Shown: positions 32,275-43,768, numbered from the stretch's first letter. The stretch is DNA of 64,000 bases from Rhexocercosporidium sp. MPI-PUGE-AT-0058 (GCA_020746875.1 JAGTJL010000001.1:1240001-1304000); one strand, 5' to 3'. Notes: generated from the sequence alone by a model not told the origin. Numbers and translations: made by a program.

Positions 32275-32724
32275 TCAAGCCTTACTGAACCACGCTTTCA
32301 ATTCTGCAATCTCCTCTTCCGACAGCAGATCATTGCCAGTAACAGATTGAACCTAGAGGAAGAGCCTGTGTCAGTACAATTGTTGCAAGTACGGTCTCGC
32401 ATCATCAGAATTGCCAGGAATTCTCAGAAGAAATCCAAAGCGTAATGTTCATTCAGAAACACTTACCATGATATACGCAACCAAACTGCCATCTCCCTCA
32501 AGCTTGGCAGCGACAACCTTCCCATCAGCATCAACATATTCGATCTCCTTCAGAATTTCGACCTTCGATTCAGGAGCTGTGACATAGCGTTTGAGGAGTG
32601 CAAGCTCGGAGGCATCGAGGATGGGTTCTGTGTCGTTTGCACGTGCGATGATCTCTTTACTCAGGGTATGAGTCTCGAACATCTCACGGGCAGAGGGGCC
32701 GCTGTATGCAGTTGCAGTAGCCAT
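32275..32724 (-). CDS. Small two-exon protein of unknown function
   Basis: I do not recognise the family. Exons 32724-32467 and 32352-32275 give 111 aa. The ATG is followed by ATATAYSGPSAREMFETHTL. The middle, EPILDASELALLKRYV, is helical. It is followed by what looks like a small beta hairpin: KVEILKEIEYVDADGKVV, then AAKLEGDGSLVAYIM. The second exon adds VQSVTGNDLLSEEEIAELKA and ends WFSKA. The donor GTAAGT and acceptor CTAG are good, both exons are whole codons, and the hydrophobic pattern crosses the junction smoothly, which supports a real gene. No signal peptide or membrane segment, so probably soluble and intracellular. Confidence 0.72.
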
Positions 32725-35700
32725 TTTTTAAGGAAGTAGCAATCGCCGAGATGTTTTAAATGGGATGATTGACAAGTTATCGCTGCCAATTGTGCGAATG
32801 AAGCTCTGGTGTGCAGAGACGATTTTGATCAAGGCAGATACTTGAAACATCCAGCTGTGACATTCCCTTGCAAATTTCTCTGAATTTATGTTGTCTTTCG
32901 AGGCTGCCTGATTTGTTTGTTTTGGCCGGGGTGTTTTCAAGCCTCGCTCTACGGGGCGGTTGAAGATTGCCGACTTTGGCAAGCGAGAATACCAAAGTCG
33001 ACATCTTCAAGACTACGTTTCTCCACGTAATATTAATCAAAAAGTTTCAAGAACAAGTGCTGGTACAGAAAAATAACTAACTTACTATCCTGATTGAATA
33101 GAAGCTGTCACATTTGTTTTGTTGTGTGTTAATATTACGATTTCCTGGAAACTGCGCATCTGCCACAATCGGCAACTTTCAAGCGCCCTGTAGAACCTCG
33201 CCAGCTAACATCTCGCTTGCAATCCAGCACCCGTTCCCAGTGAGTGGTCGGCAGTCTCAACCACTCATAGCTTGGCGAATTGTTCTGCCTGCTGTCTATG
33301 TAACTACGGACACATTTAATGTCCAATAGAATTTGTGTTGAATGTTGCAACAAGACTTTTGACCTTCCTCTTTTGGCTCGCTTTCTCACCTTTCCTATCT
33401 CCTAGGCAACAATGTAGCTCTCGATCTGACAGCAAGCTTTGTTTGGATTTCCTGTTGCGAGCGAGGAGCTGGAACTACCGTCGGTTTTTCGGGGGGCGGG
33501 AGGGGGGTTGGCTCATGCGGCATGGATTCCCTTGTGTCACTTAGTCTCGATGATCGATTGTGCTTGACGCCTATGCGAGATTCTTTCTTTTGTTGTGTCT
33601 GTATCGTAGACAAAGTCACTGTACCTATAATCTACAGGTCATATTTTTCGAGAGAATAACCCCAAACTTTTATTTTCGCTCAGTTGAACAGTTTCACGGC
33701 TTGCGGAAGCCAAAGATCATTATCGCCATGCTTGTCAAATAAAGAGCAGCTTCAGGGCCCAATTGCTGTGGTTGCGGCATGAGGCAAGCTCTGTGCAATA
33801 TTCCCACTTAATCTCGATCCCTAGTATCAGCACGATGATTCATTAAGCAAGAATGATTCTCATTTGATTCGTCTCAATTATACCCAAGCTCTGGTCACGA
33901 GCTACTTCGAGACGAAGGCCGACTTATCTTGTTCTCTAAAGAGAAAAGTAGATTTGCAACCCCTGCTTCGACATGGCCAGCAGCAGAATCAAGAAAATAA
34001 TTCAAACAGGGCCGAGTAGGTTCAGAACAAAGTTGAGTTTAATTGCCTACCTACTGACTGCACATTAAAAATGTACTCAGCATCCGACAATCTTCTCTGA
34101 GCGAATCAGTCGCTCCCCAGCAAAAAGCTTTTGACTTTGAGAAATTGTTGCTATCTCAGGCCAACAGATATCCCATATCGTGCTATGATATCACTCTGTT
34201 TGGCGACATTAAGCATATCAGAATCGGCGAAGAAGAATTGGACATTTGAGCAATAATTGTGGAAGTGCTGGGGATCCTGAAATGGGGTATGTCCAATCTT
34301 GATTCGAGTGTCACATACTCTAGAGAACCTAGAAGCTATATTAAGTAGCAAATCGTAGTCATGACTGTTCCGAGCGACAGCATCTCGCAACTTCGACTGC
34401 CAACACTTGGTTTTGGTGGTGTTTCAGACTGGGTGCCTCTTGAGGCTGAAGTTCGAGAGGCAACAGCTTGAAGCACATAGCTTATGTGTTGAGTGAGGGT
34501 GGTTAATCCATATATTCACGGGTCGCGCGGCAGAAATCCGGCCCCAAATATCATCGCCGCCAGCAAGTACTAATAACCAAACAAACACTTTTTCACCACA
34601 ACCGGCGGCGACCACACCGGGTGGTTCAGGTCAAACCGGTTGTACTCCCCGAATCGAATACGTAAACGCATACGAACACCAATCACACGGGTCTAGCAAT
34701 CACTAACGTATACGGCGGATTTCGAATCGAAACGGTAGAAACGTATTCAATTACGTTTGTAGACTGGAACCTCACACGCATCCGAGTGTGGGCTTCCAGT
34801 TGATTTTTGATACTTTTGGGAATAAATTGATTCTTATAAGGTTGCGCTGAGCGTAGCTTATCTACTGAATTGAAGAGGGGTTTTATTTTTTCTTGAAGAT
34901 TCTGTTGTTGTTGATATTGATATCGCGCAAGTGGGGCGGGCGTAAGCGAAGCGAGGTGCATTGTTGCGCTGGATGGGCCGGTGCTGGTAGAGCTCCTGAT
35001 AGACTGCTTGCACAAAGTGTAGAGAGCGGCTATACAATCCGAAGAGAAAGAAATGAAAAGCGTATCCTTGTAGCGATGCATTGCATAGCGTATCAAGGGA
35101 CCTGGGCAGCTAGATGGCGCCGTATCCACAGGGCTGCTGTATCTTTGTTCTGTCGCCATATCCTGTAGATCTAACGAATAGTTTTGCTTTCATCAACTTC
35201 TTGACAAGTGAAATAGCGATCTTATCTGAGAAGGAACGTCAAAGCGGAATATTATTATGATGCAACCCCAGCAACTTGAAAGCAATGGAGCACTTACAGT
35301 AAAAGGAAGTCTCTTTCAACAAGGAGTTCCTTTCTTAGTGCTATCTAAGAAGGACGAGCCCGAAAGTTTGAGGATCCACATAATAATAGAAGCCGTATTC
35401 GAGCCGTAGCGGCGGCCCAAAATTGAACAGTTTAATATCAGCTACGACTATGAGTGTACTACTGTACAGTGTTTTAGAAACAATCTTAGGCCATGACATG
35501 AAGTCGAACACTTCTTGCAGACTTGACTGACATTCAGATCAGCACCCTCAAGCCAGCTTAAAGGTTATACTTTTGAGGAGCCTGAGAGCAAGACATCGAG
35601 AAGAATGTAGCATGGCGAATGATAAACATTGAGAATCGAAAAGAAACTTTGAGGACATTCAAACTTGAAGCTCTAGTACTCCACCACTGGGTTTTCATAT

Positions 35701-36072
35701 TTTTCTGAAATATACATGACTATGCCATGCAAGAAATTATATACAGCTGCAACACAGGCAAGAAATTTTCTAACGCTAGATTGAAGTTACATCGACTTCG
35801 CTTGAAATGTTGTTGGAAGTGGGATGAACCCCTCTGCTCGTTTTCTTTGTCTCGGTTGTTCTTCGGGCCTAAACGAGGCTGCCATTCAACCCCGCCATCT
35901 CCACAGCCTTCCCCATGATCCATTAACAACGTCATATCCCAAACAACTCACAACACAGAACAGCACAAATCAAATCTAACATTGCTCCACAACCCACAAA
36001 ACCCGTGAAATAGACAAACTGCGTTCACTTCGCAACCTCTTCCGCTCAATCGGCGGCAACGTCAAGCACAAC
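32725..36072. other. Gene-poor region, right part
   Basis: About 3.3 kb with no supported gene. A 79-codon minus-strand frame at 34151-34390 has some protein-like character, and a 158-codon frame at 34683-35159 does not convince. Nothing resembles a transposase or reverse transcriptase. Confidence 0.4.
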
Positions 36073-36903
36073 ATGGCATGGCACTGCGGCGGCAGGACAA
36101 ATGCTGAATTGATCGAGAACCTATTCAAAAACAAGTTAATTACTAGTTCCAGGGTCCGAGATGCCATGGCAAATGTATGAATCCCTCCGCATATTTCCAC
36201 ACATATTTACCGGTGACTAACTGACAATTATAGGTTGATCGTGCCCACTACTGCCCTGACCCTAAATACGCATACGAAGATTCGCCTCAAAGTATCGGAC
36301 ACGCTGCTACGATATCCGCTCCGCATATGCATGCCTCAGCTGCGGAATCACTCCTCCCGTTCTTGAAGCCTGGATGCAGAGTCCTGGATATCGGCTCAGG
36401 ATCAGGTTACTTAACTGCTGTATTAGCGGAACTCGTGAGTCCCCAGAAGGATTCGAGTGGAAGTGCGGGAGTTGCTAGAGTGGTGGGACTGGAACATATC
36501 AAAGCCTTGAGGGATATGGGAGAGAGGAACATGTCGAAGAGTGAAAGGGGAAAGGAGATGTTGAAGGATGGGAGGGTGAGTTTTGTTGTAGGTGATGGGA
36601 GGAAGGGTTGGACGCAAGGCGAGGATGGTGAGAAGGGTTGGGATGCCATTCATGTCGGGGCAGCTGCGGTCGAACTTCACCAGGAATTAGTTGATCAGCT
36701 GAGGAGTCCAGGCCGGTGAGTTCTTGTCATATGAAATAGTAGAATTTGAGACTGATTGTATTGCCAGGATATTCATTCCTGTGGAAGATCCAAATGGTTC
36801 TGGTCAATACATTTGGGTGGTTGACAAAGATGTCGACGGTACAGTGACGAAGAAGAAGACCTACGGAGTCAGATATGTTCCTTTGACGGATGCCCCGAAA
36901 TAG
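36073..36903 (+). CDS. Protein-L-isoaspartate O-methyltransferase
   Basis: Repairs aged proteins by methylating L-isoaspartyl residues with S-adenosylmethionine. Three exons, 36073-36174, 36234-36715 and 36768-36903, give 239 aa. It begins [20 protein letters not shown], close to eukaryotic PCMT1. It then has [20 protein letters not shown] and [13 protein letters not shown], the family's post-I substrate segment. SAM-binding motif I is [13 protein letters not shown] from residue 84. Motif II is [10 protein letters not shown]. The C-terminus holds [20 protein letters not shown] and GVRYVPLTD. Compared with the human enzyme there is a longer loop around residues 105-150. The Arg codon at the second junction is split correctly. 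Confidence 0.95.
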
Positions 36904-38127
36904 GGAACGCTGACGTTAGCGCATTCGATTCATGCGAACCACAGCGGCAATCACGATTATGCTGAAGGAATTCAGGGAGGTGAGGTCCTTTTAGCGTGTT
37001 CTGGGTGGCTACCCGGATATGGACTCGGGCATGGGAGACAGGCGTTCAGGTATGATACCTTATAAATTGATTTGCGTTGAGGTAACAGGTATTGGAGTTG
37101 TCTGAGCTGGTCCCTTCACAACATGACTCGTTCTGGCGTTTCGCTTAAGTCTTCCCTATTGCATTCTTTTCTAACTCCAATTTACATTATCTCTCATCGT
37201 GACTTCCCACGGTACTCTCAATTCTTCAAAATTCTATCCTTAATTGCCAATACGAAGACCTCACAACTCGGAAACTCGAGCCGAGTTAAACAGTGAAAGT
37301 CCTGAAACGAGGAAATCCAGCTCCCAGACGAAAGCAGAGATCCACTCCACTTCATACCCCATACAGTACAAGTCCTTTTCAAGCTTAAATTCGATATTAA
37401 ATTCGATAGTAAACCATAATACTATCTTGCCCTGATTTTCCGCAAGGTTTTTGTCAAGATTCATCACCGAGATTATTTAAAAGAGCACGGGATGGAAAAG
37501 TACAAATCGTAAATCGAGAGTATGAGCTTATTTTCAACTCCATCGACAAACCCCATGTCAACCCATCACTCACAATCGAAACACAGTCAAAGCCCCCCAA
37601 ATCTCAGAGCCTCAGCTTAGCCCAAGACTTGCGACCCAGCTCGAATCACCTCGCCTCACCTCGCTTGCACCATTCGTCTCAAATATCTCCCCCCCCCGTA
37701 CCCCTGCGAAACAACCTCCGAAACACCCCGCCAAGACCACCATCCGATCTCCCAGCTCCACTCCGAACGTTTTGACATCCCCAATCCGGACTCTCTTCCA
37801 CGATTCTGTGGCCCTCGTCTCCTCCTCCCTTGCCAGGATATAAGAGTATACCCACCCGCATCTCGTCTGATCTTTTCCTTTTCCCTTTCTTGCTCCCTCT
37901 CTCTATCCATCCATTCATTCGTTCGGTTCTCTTCGCGCGACTTCTTTGTATTGTTTACTTTGACAACTGTGTTGTTGTTTTATTTTCTATCTTCTTATTG
38001 GGCTTCTTGATTCTGCAACTGGTTTTGCTACTTCTTATCTATCTTCCTTTTCTCATTCAAGACCTCAGCATCAAGAAAACAAAAGAAAAAAGAAAACCAA
38101 CAACAAGAATCCCTCGTTACAGTTAAC
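36904..38127. other. Intergenic, promoter of the secreted protein gene
   Basis: 1.2 kb with no gene. A long C run sits near 37689-37696. The last 300 bases form a promoter and 5' UTR described separately. Confidence 0.5.
37836..37920 (+). promoter_or_regulatory. TATA-like element and CT-rich tract of the secreted protein gene
   Basis: GGATATAAGAG at about 37836-37846 is followed by a CT-rich stretch (about 37868-37920). This is the arrangement found near transcription starts of strongly expressed filamentous-fungal genes. It lies about 210-290 bases before the ATG, so the 5' UTR would be long. Confidence 0.45.
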
Positions 38128-38777
38128 ATGCACTCCACAACTCTCCTCAGCGCCCTCGCCCTCGCTGGCACCGCTCTCTCAGGTATACATCCTCCTCCCT
38201 CTCATCGTCTGAAACCGCAAAAGCAGAATCCCAACTAATACTCAAACCCACGACAGTCCCTCTCTTCACCCCCCGCCAGGCACAAGCCTGCTTCATCGTC
38301 GGCTCAACCACGCTCCCGGCCGAAGTAGCCACCATCGCCACCACCCTCTCCAAGAGCATAACCTGCTCCACCAGCGTCAAGACCCTCTCCGGCGTCCCCG
38401 ACGTGACGTCCGGCAGCACGAGCTTCTCATCCATCAACTTCGCCACGTCCGCCTCCTCCCCGCTCTCCTTCGCGCTCTCCGAGTTCGCGACCGAGACGCC
38501 GCTCGCCTCGACAGATCTCGCGCTCTTCCAGGACCAGCTGGACGTGTATGTAGCCACCGAGGCCGGGATCAGGTCCGTCGGGGGCGGGTTGGCGATCAAG
38601 GCGCCGAAGTTCTTTCTGGCGATGCAGGTTGCGAGGATTAAGACGGCGCAGGGCGTGGCGATTACGGATCCGGGACAGACGGTCGAGCATCTGCTGGGCA
38701 AGGTTATCAAGAATGCGGTGAGGGAGAGTAAGGCTACGTTGGATGAGATTACGAGGCTTGCGGGGGTGTTGGCTTAG
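38128..38777 (+). CDS. Small secreted protein, function unknown
   Basis: Two exons, 38128-38182 and 38257-38777, give 191 aa. A clear signal peptide (MHSTTLLSALALAGTALS) is followed by a possible Kex2-type site at TPRQ. The mature part has only two cysteines (QACF and ITCSTS), which may form one disulfide. It is Ser/Thr/Ala-rich and largely helical toward the end, KVIKNAVRESKATLDEITRL. There are no tandem repeats, GPI signal or enzyme motif. The TATA-like element and CT-rich leader suggest high expression. I do not recognise the family; a cell-wall-associated or effector-like secreted protein is possible, but that is only inference. Confidence 0.85.
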
Positions 38778-39422
38778 ACGAGATGAGATGACAAGAGAAG
38801 GATGGAGGAGGAGGAGTGGATGGAATGTGAGTGGAGTTGAGCTTCTTGTATATTGAGAGAGAAAGAGGTAAAGAATGATAGTTGTATTTAAGAAGTATGT
38901 CACTTGACAAGCTGCACTCGTCCTTGAATGAATGCCTGGAAAGTATAGAATACCAAACATGCCCTAGTAACGCGGCCTTGAGAAAGGAGCAGAATGAAAA
39001 GAAGCTAGTGAGAGTGAGTGTTGTGAGGACTGCCCCATGGTGGGCATACTGCCCAGAAAGTCAAGTAGTGGAGACCGGTTGTACTTGAAAAGAACAGACA
39101 TCTGACGCAGGCTTGCATATACACTTGAAAATACGCGCGTAAGCAAGATATAACTATACAATGTCTAAACAACTGGGCAATCGACCACGCAACTTCAGTA
39201 AAATCACAGATAAAATAAACAATTGCAATATAGGCAAGAAACGACAAAAGAAACTAGGGGAAATCTCATAAGATGCGATTGATGTACTCTGTACTCATAT
39301 CTACCATTTCCTAGCGCCCAAATTAGAACGCCCCGCTGCTGCTTGCTTGTCATTCAATACACACTTACACACACAAGCTACCAAAGTCCCATATGAACGC
39401 CCCAGCAACCAATATTAACAAC
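38778..39422. other. Intergenic between convergent genes
   Basis: 3' flanks of the secreted protein gene and BSD2. No gene seen. Confidence 0.45.
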
Positions 39423-40607
39423 TCAGACCACAGTAGCAGGTTCCTCCCCAGTCGCGATTATAGGGACGTTCAAGCCTCGCTCCGGACTTTGCAGAACCAA
39501 CTGCTCGTGCCTCCTCGCCCTCAGGAAATCGCTGACTGCTCGAATCAAAATAAACCAACCGACAATCATCAGGATGTAAGCCAACCAGTCGTTCGTTGCA
39601 ACGTCGGTCCACCCTCCATTTCCAGAATCCATCCCCTGTGCTGCGTTTCCGTTGACTGCGTTGGGGTCGAAATCGTGAGAATTGGGGTCCGGAGGCTGTT
39701 GGTATTGGGGGTCTTGGCCATTTGCGGGTGGTGTCATGCCACCTGAACCCTTCATGTAGAAACCGTACTGAACAAGAGTGATACCTAGTCCGGCGCGAGA
39801 TCCATTCTTGGCTGCGTGTGTAGTGTGAAGAAGGTAGGTGAGGAGAAAACCGACGAGCTGGAAGGACATCGAGATCATGCCGTTCCAGATAAAGGAGAAA
39901 ACGGACCCAACGGGTAGACCATCGATGTAAACTTCATCTGGTCCGCCCATCCCAGGCGCGAGAATTGTGGTTTCCCAATACGGAGGTGCGGCATCTGCTG
40001 CTGCTTGTTCGTATGTCTACTCTACAGTCAGCATGTGTTCATGTTAAGCCAAGAATATGTAACCTACAGGTGGGTGTTCCTCCAGCTTCTCACCCCGTTC
40101 TGGCTTCGCACTGAGGTTCGCAAACACTCCATCCGACCCTGAGCCACCACCATACACTCTCCCATTTGCCTGAGGAGGAGGAGGGGCTGTGAAGACCGGG
40201 ATATGTGTTTGCATTCTCGCGACGATCGGTCTTGAGTCTTCGCTGGTGGGGGTCGTGGTAAAATCATTATCGATTTGATCGGTGGATGAAGACGTCGGTG
40301 TCCCCCGCATTAACCTCTGTCTATCATCTCCATCATTCTCCTCATCGCTATCAGATCCATCTGCATCGAAGGTATCGGCGAGGTTCTGATCCACGGCTGT
40401 GTGTCGCGATGTCGGGGAGGAGGCTCTTGATCTGAAGGATGGAGGTGGCGAGGAGGGTGTCGTAGGACTCACGGGAGCCTCTGCATCGTTCGCAGATACC
40501 TGGTGATAATTGTTAGAGAAGTATTCAATTAGGTTGCTGAACATCGTCGTTGCGTGGCGAGGCTTGGCTGCGGTGAGACGTACTCTTTCATAGCGCTGCG
40601 AGGCCAT
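39423..40607 (-). CDS. BSD2: Bsd2/NDFIP-type Rsp5 adaptor (metal homeostasis)
   Basis: Golgi/endosomal membrane adaptor that brings the ubiquitin ligase Rsp5 to metal transporters and other cargo. Two exons, 40607-40068 and 40016-39423, give 377 aa. The N-terminal 180 residues are disordered and acidic. The sequence PPTYEQAAADAAPPYWE spans the splice junction; PPTY and PPYW resemble the PY motifs that bind WW domains. Three hydrophobic segments follow: VGSVFSFIWNGMISMSFQLV with GFLLTYLLHTTHA, the AGLGITLVQYGF segment, and WLAYILMIVGWFILIRAV. The Asn and His in these segments and the phrase AAKNGSRAGLGITLVQYGF match Bsd2/NDFIP. The gene is divergent from the complex III assembly factor. Confidence 0.93.
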
Positions 40608-41248
40608 GTTGAACCGAAGAAGGGTGGGAGGAAGGAGATCAAGGTATTAGGTTGGAAAGAACAAAGAGAAGAAGACCGTCGGCGTCGACCCGGACCGCGG
40701 CCTGGATGGGTAGAAGTGAATGGAAGGTTGAAGGCAAGGAGCGTGGTGGTGGTGGTGGTGGTGGAGGTGGACAGAAGGTGAGGTGAGGTGAGGTGTTGGT
40801 AGGTAATGTAATCAATCAGGCACTCAGGAGACGAGACGGGGTGTCGTGGACGGTGCCCGGCGGAGATTTCGGCTGGGGAGTTGAGTGGGAGGAGGAGAGC
40901 GGGACTACGACTGGGATTGGGATTGGGATTGGAACTGGGACTTGGACTTGGACTGGGACTGGGACTGGAACTGGAACTGGGACTGAGAGTGTCTGAGGCT
41001 GTGGCAGTGTCGGATTTAGCGCCACATGGATGGATCCACGCCACACCCCTGCCCATTGGTTACACTCGGTCATTAGTGGTCACTCTTTTCATGCACGAGC
41101 AAGCAACATACATGCACGTCAAGACTTGGACTTGACTTGACTTGAGTTGGGATCATCATCGCTTCAGAAATATTTCAAGAGAGGGGATGAACCGCTATGC
41201 CCAGAGTCAACACATCGACGTCCAGCCTTCCACTCGCATGAATTGAAA
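40608..41248. other. Divergent promoter with a hexamer repeat
   Basis: 641 bases between BSD2 (-) and the UQCC2-like gene (+). It includes a GTG repeat near 40742-40764 and the hexamer repeat annotated at 40907-40985. No gene seen. Confidence 0.5.
40907..40985. repeat. Imperfect GGGAYT/GGAACT hexamer tandem repeat
   Basis: About 13 consecutive six-base units of the type GGGATT, GGAACT, GGGACT and GGACTT in a row. It gives open frames in several phases of both strands (Leu/Gly or Pro/Val dipeptides), which are artefacts of the repeat. Confidence 0.75.
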
Positions 41249-41809
41249 ATGTCTAAATCAGTACGTCGACATCCAAGGATCGTTTTCATCTGACCTCCAG
41301 AACGAAACAAACACACAAGTACATGCTACTAACCTCGGCCACAGATCGCCTACAAACACTACACCCGCGCCCTCTCGCGCTGGCCAGTCGACAACCTCCG
41401 TCCAGACTGCCAATTCCCCCAGGTCATGCGGAAGCGATTCGAGCAGAGATTCTCGCCTGCATCGTCGCAATCGCAGAAAAGCACGCCTGCCGCCGCGCAA
41501 GCCGTTGCAAGCAGTCCTGTCGATGAGAAGCTGGAGCTGGAGCAGGCGAATGTGCTGTACTCGCTGTTAGAGAACCGCTACTCGAGGAAGGTTTGTTTTG
41601 CACTGAGGGGGTTTCTCGCGAGAATTTGAGGAGCGAGTGCGTGCTGATGCGATTGTCGTGAACAGTATCCGCTCAAGGGCTCGTTGATGTCGCCGAAGAG
41701 TAATCCAAACCACTATACGAATCTGATTAGGGAGTTGGAGGAGGCGCCGAGGAGTAGTTGGGTGGAGAGGACGATTAAGAGATGGAAGGGCTTTTTACGA
41801 TTTCAATGA
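41249..41809 (+). CDS. Complex III assembly factor, UQCC2/Cbp6-like
   Basis: Likely mitochondrial factor that binds newly made cytochrome b during complex III assembly. Three exons: 41249-41260 (12 nt, MSKS), 41345-41590 and 41666-41809, giving 133 aa. The N-terminal AYKHYTRALSRWPVDNLRP resembles the human UQCC2 pattern of a basic helix followed by WPVD. It continues FPQVMRKRFEQRF. The later ANVLYSLLENRYSRKYPLKG, then NHYTNLIRELEEAP matches the second half of the family. It ends RTIKRWKGFLRFQ. The identification rests on remembered family pattern and short motifs, so it is less certain than for large enzymes. Splice sites keep the frame. Confidence 0.75.
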
Positions 41810-42070
41810 TGGGATAATCCGGATAGAAGGGATAGGAAGGACGAGCAAGGGATATATCTGTACGTATACTGTACACATACTGGCGTTATGGAATGCTTGC
41901 ATGTACAATTGCACCAGACTCGGTGCTCTCAACTTTCATATTAGGAAGACTTGTATAGTTCAAATATCATGACTCCATTCAACCAAATCTCTAGACTCCC
42001 AACGCCATGCTCCATACAGAAGTCTATACAACCCGAATTTCCCTCCCCCCCCCGCTCATCTAGCCCACCC

Positions 42071-43256
42071 TTAGACATACTTCTTATCCGGATCCAACCT
42101 ATCCATCAAATCGATACTCTTCTCATACATAGTAAACACAATCCCACCACTCAACATCAGCCTCACCAGCCTCGGCAACGCACCACTCCAGAACGTCAAG
42201 ATGCCCTCATTCTTCGCAATTAGCGCCGCGCACGCAAAGCTATTCTTATACAGGCTCCTCGCCTCAATACTCTGCATTCGCGTCTTGATCGTGTCGAGTG
42301 GCTGCGTGACATAGACGGTAATCAACCCTGCGATCCCACCGATTCCGAAGGTAGCCATCGTGCCCAGCTTCTCCCCAGGTGCGGTGTATGATTGCGCGAG
42401 CTGGCGGAGGAAGGTGTAGGATCCGAAGCGCGTTGCGCTGTTGGCTGCTTGCCGGGCCGTGGTAGGTACGAAACCTTGGAAGAAACCTCGAAGGCCACGC
42501 TCGCGGGCGATGATGGGGACGGCGTGGAGGAATCCTCTCATTCGAGGATTGGCACTCTTACGATCATCGATCCTGATATTGTTAGAGTAGAAAATGGAGG
42601 TGGGAGAGGCTACGAACAAAGTCGTCTTGATACTTTCAAACGGCGTCACAGCAAGTAAAGACTCCGTCACACCCGCACCGAATCCAGCAATAACAGTCCT
42701 TGGACCTGATATCTTGCCATCGGCATCTTGTAGCATAGACTTATACTGATCGAAGGCCACGAATCCTACAACATGTCAGAAATTTGTAACTCGCTTGTCC
42801 ACTGGAGCTTGAAGCTGGGGAGCAGAGGGGCATACGGATTCCAGCTTTGAGCGAATTCCCAATAATCAACGTCGTACAACCGGCGTACCAAGCTTTGCCA
42901 AACGGCGGCCACGGCAGCTTCTGCCCATCTGCTAATCTGCGATTCAATTGTGTTCGAGTCTTCGCAACTGTCCGAACCAGTCAACCCAAGCTCCTCTCTT
43001 CTATGTCCTCTGTATTCCCACGTTCCAACACATCACAAACCACGATAGAGTCGTTCTATGGATCAAAGATGAGCTTGAGGTATAGACATACATTCAGCAG
43101 GGTAAGTAATAGCTAGACAACAAGTTAACAGAGCTCATATGATTCATGGCGGGGGATAATTCTACCAATTTCCACAGCTCCAGCTGTAGACCCAGCAATG
43201 ATTGAGCGTAATGCACTGGGCCTCTCCTTCTTCTTTTCAGGCTGCGCGGTCGCCAT
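42071..43256 (-). CDS. CTP1: Mitochondrial tricarboxylate (citrate) carrier
   Basis: Exports citrate from mitochondria in exchange for malate or other tricarboxylates. Four exons: 43256-43166, 43112-43092 (21 nt), 42967-42836 and 42765-42071, giving 312 aa. The three carrier signatures are YPAEFAKTRTQ (assembled across two introns), TPFESIKTTL and QPLDTIKTRMQ. The TPFESIKT form in the second repeat is characteristic of citrate carriers. After splicing, the N-terminus reads ALRSIIAGSTAGAVEIAITY. The 21-nt second exon encodes AITYPAE plus part of Phe and is needed for the first signature. In the third exon, YAGCTTLIIGNSLKAGIRF is also typical. Confidence 0.94.
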
Positions 43257-43768
43257 TGTGACAATTGGGAGGTGTGAAGGGTGGATTGTTGTAATTTTGG
43301 CTCTGTTGATTTTTCCTGGGAAGCTTGTTGAAGTGACGGAGGGCCGATGCCGCTTTTAAAGTTGGATCGGATCCGGGGTAGCTGGGTGCTAGCTTGTCCA
43401 GCCAGCCTCGTGGCTAAGAAAATACCCCCAAGTGTGTAAACCTGACTTCAGAGGAGAGACTGCATAGATACCTTTCTCCTTTCACATGCACTGCGTTCTG
43501 ACTCATAGGTCAAAGGTATTTGTGTCCATGTCCAGATAATAATAGTATACAAATCATGCAATAATCTTCATTCTCTCCTGTATGCTATTTTCCCCTCCTC
43601 GCAATGCAGGATGAAGCAAATAATTATAATACAACATAAGCCAATATTTCACCAGAGTTTCTCTGGTGCATAAGCGCAACCACGAAACACCAGCCATCGT
43701 TACACCTCCTCAATCGAGTACTCTTGCAATTCAAATAGCAGGCTCCGGTTCAATTTCTTGGCGACTCT
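43257..43768. other. Intergenic, citrate carrier promoter
   Basis: About 510 bases with no gene. It contains the CTP1 promoter on one side and the HPC2 3' flank on the other. Confidence 0.45.

Noticed and set aside
34683..35159. 158-codon minus-strand ORF
   Set aside because: No domain, no splice support and an irregular composition; kept only as part of the gene-poor block description.
40793..41135. ORFs in several frames encoding Gly/Thr, Leu/Gly or Pro/Val dipeptides
   Set aside because: Artefacts of the hexamer repeat, which is open in several frames.
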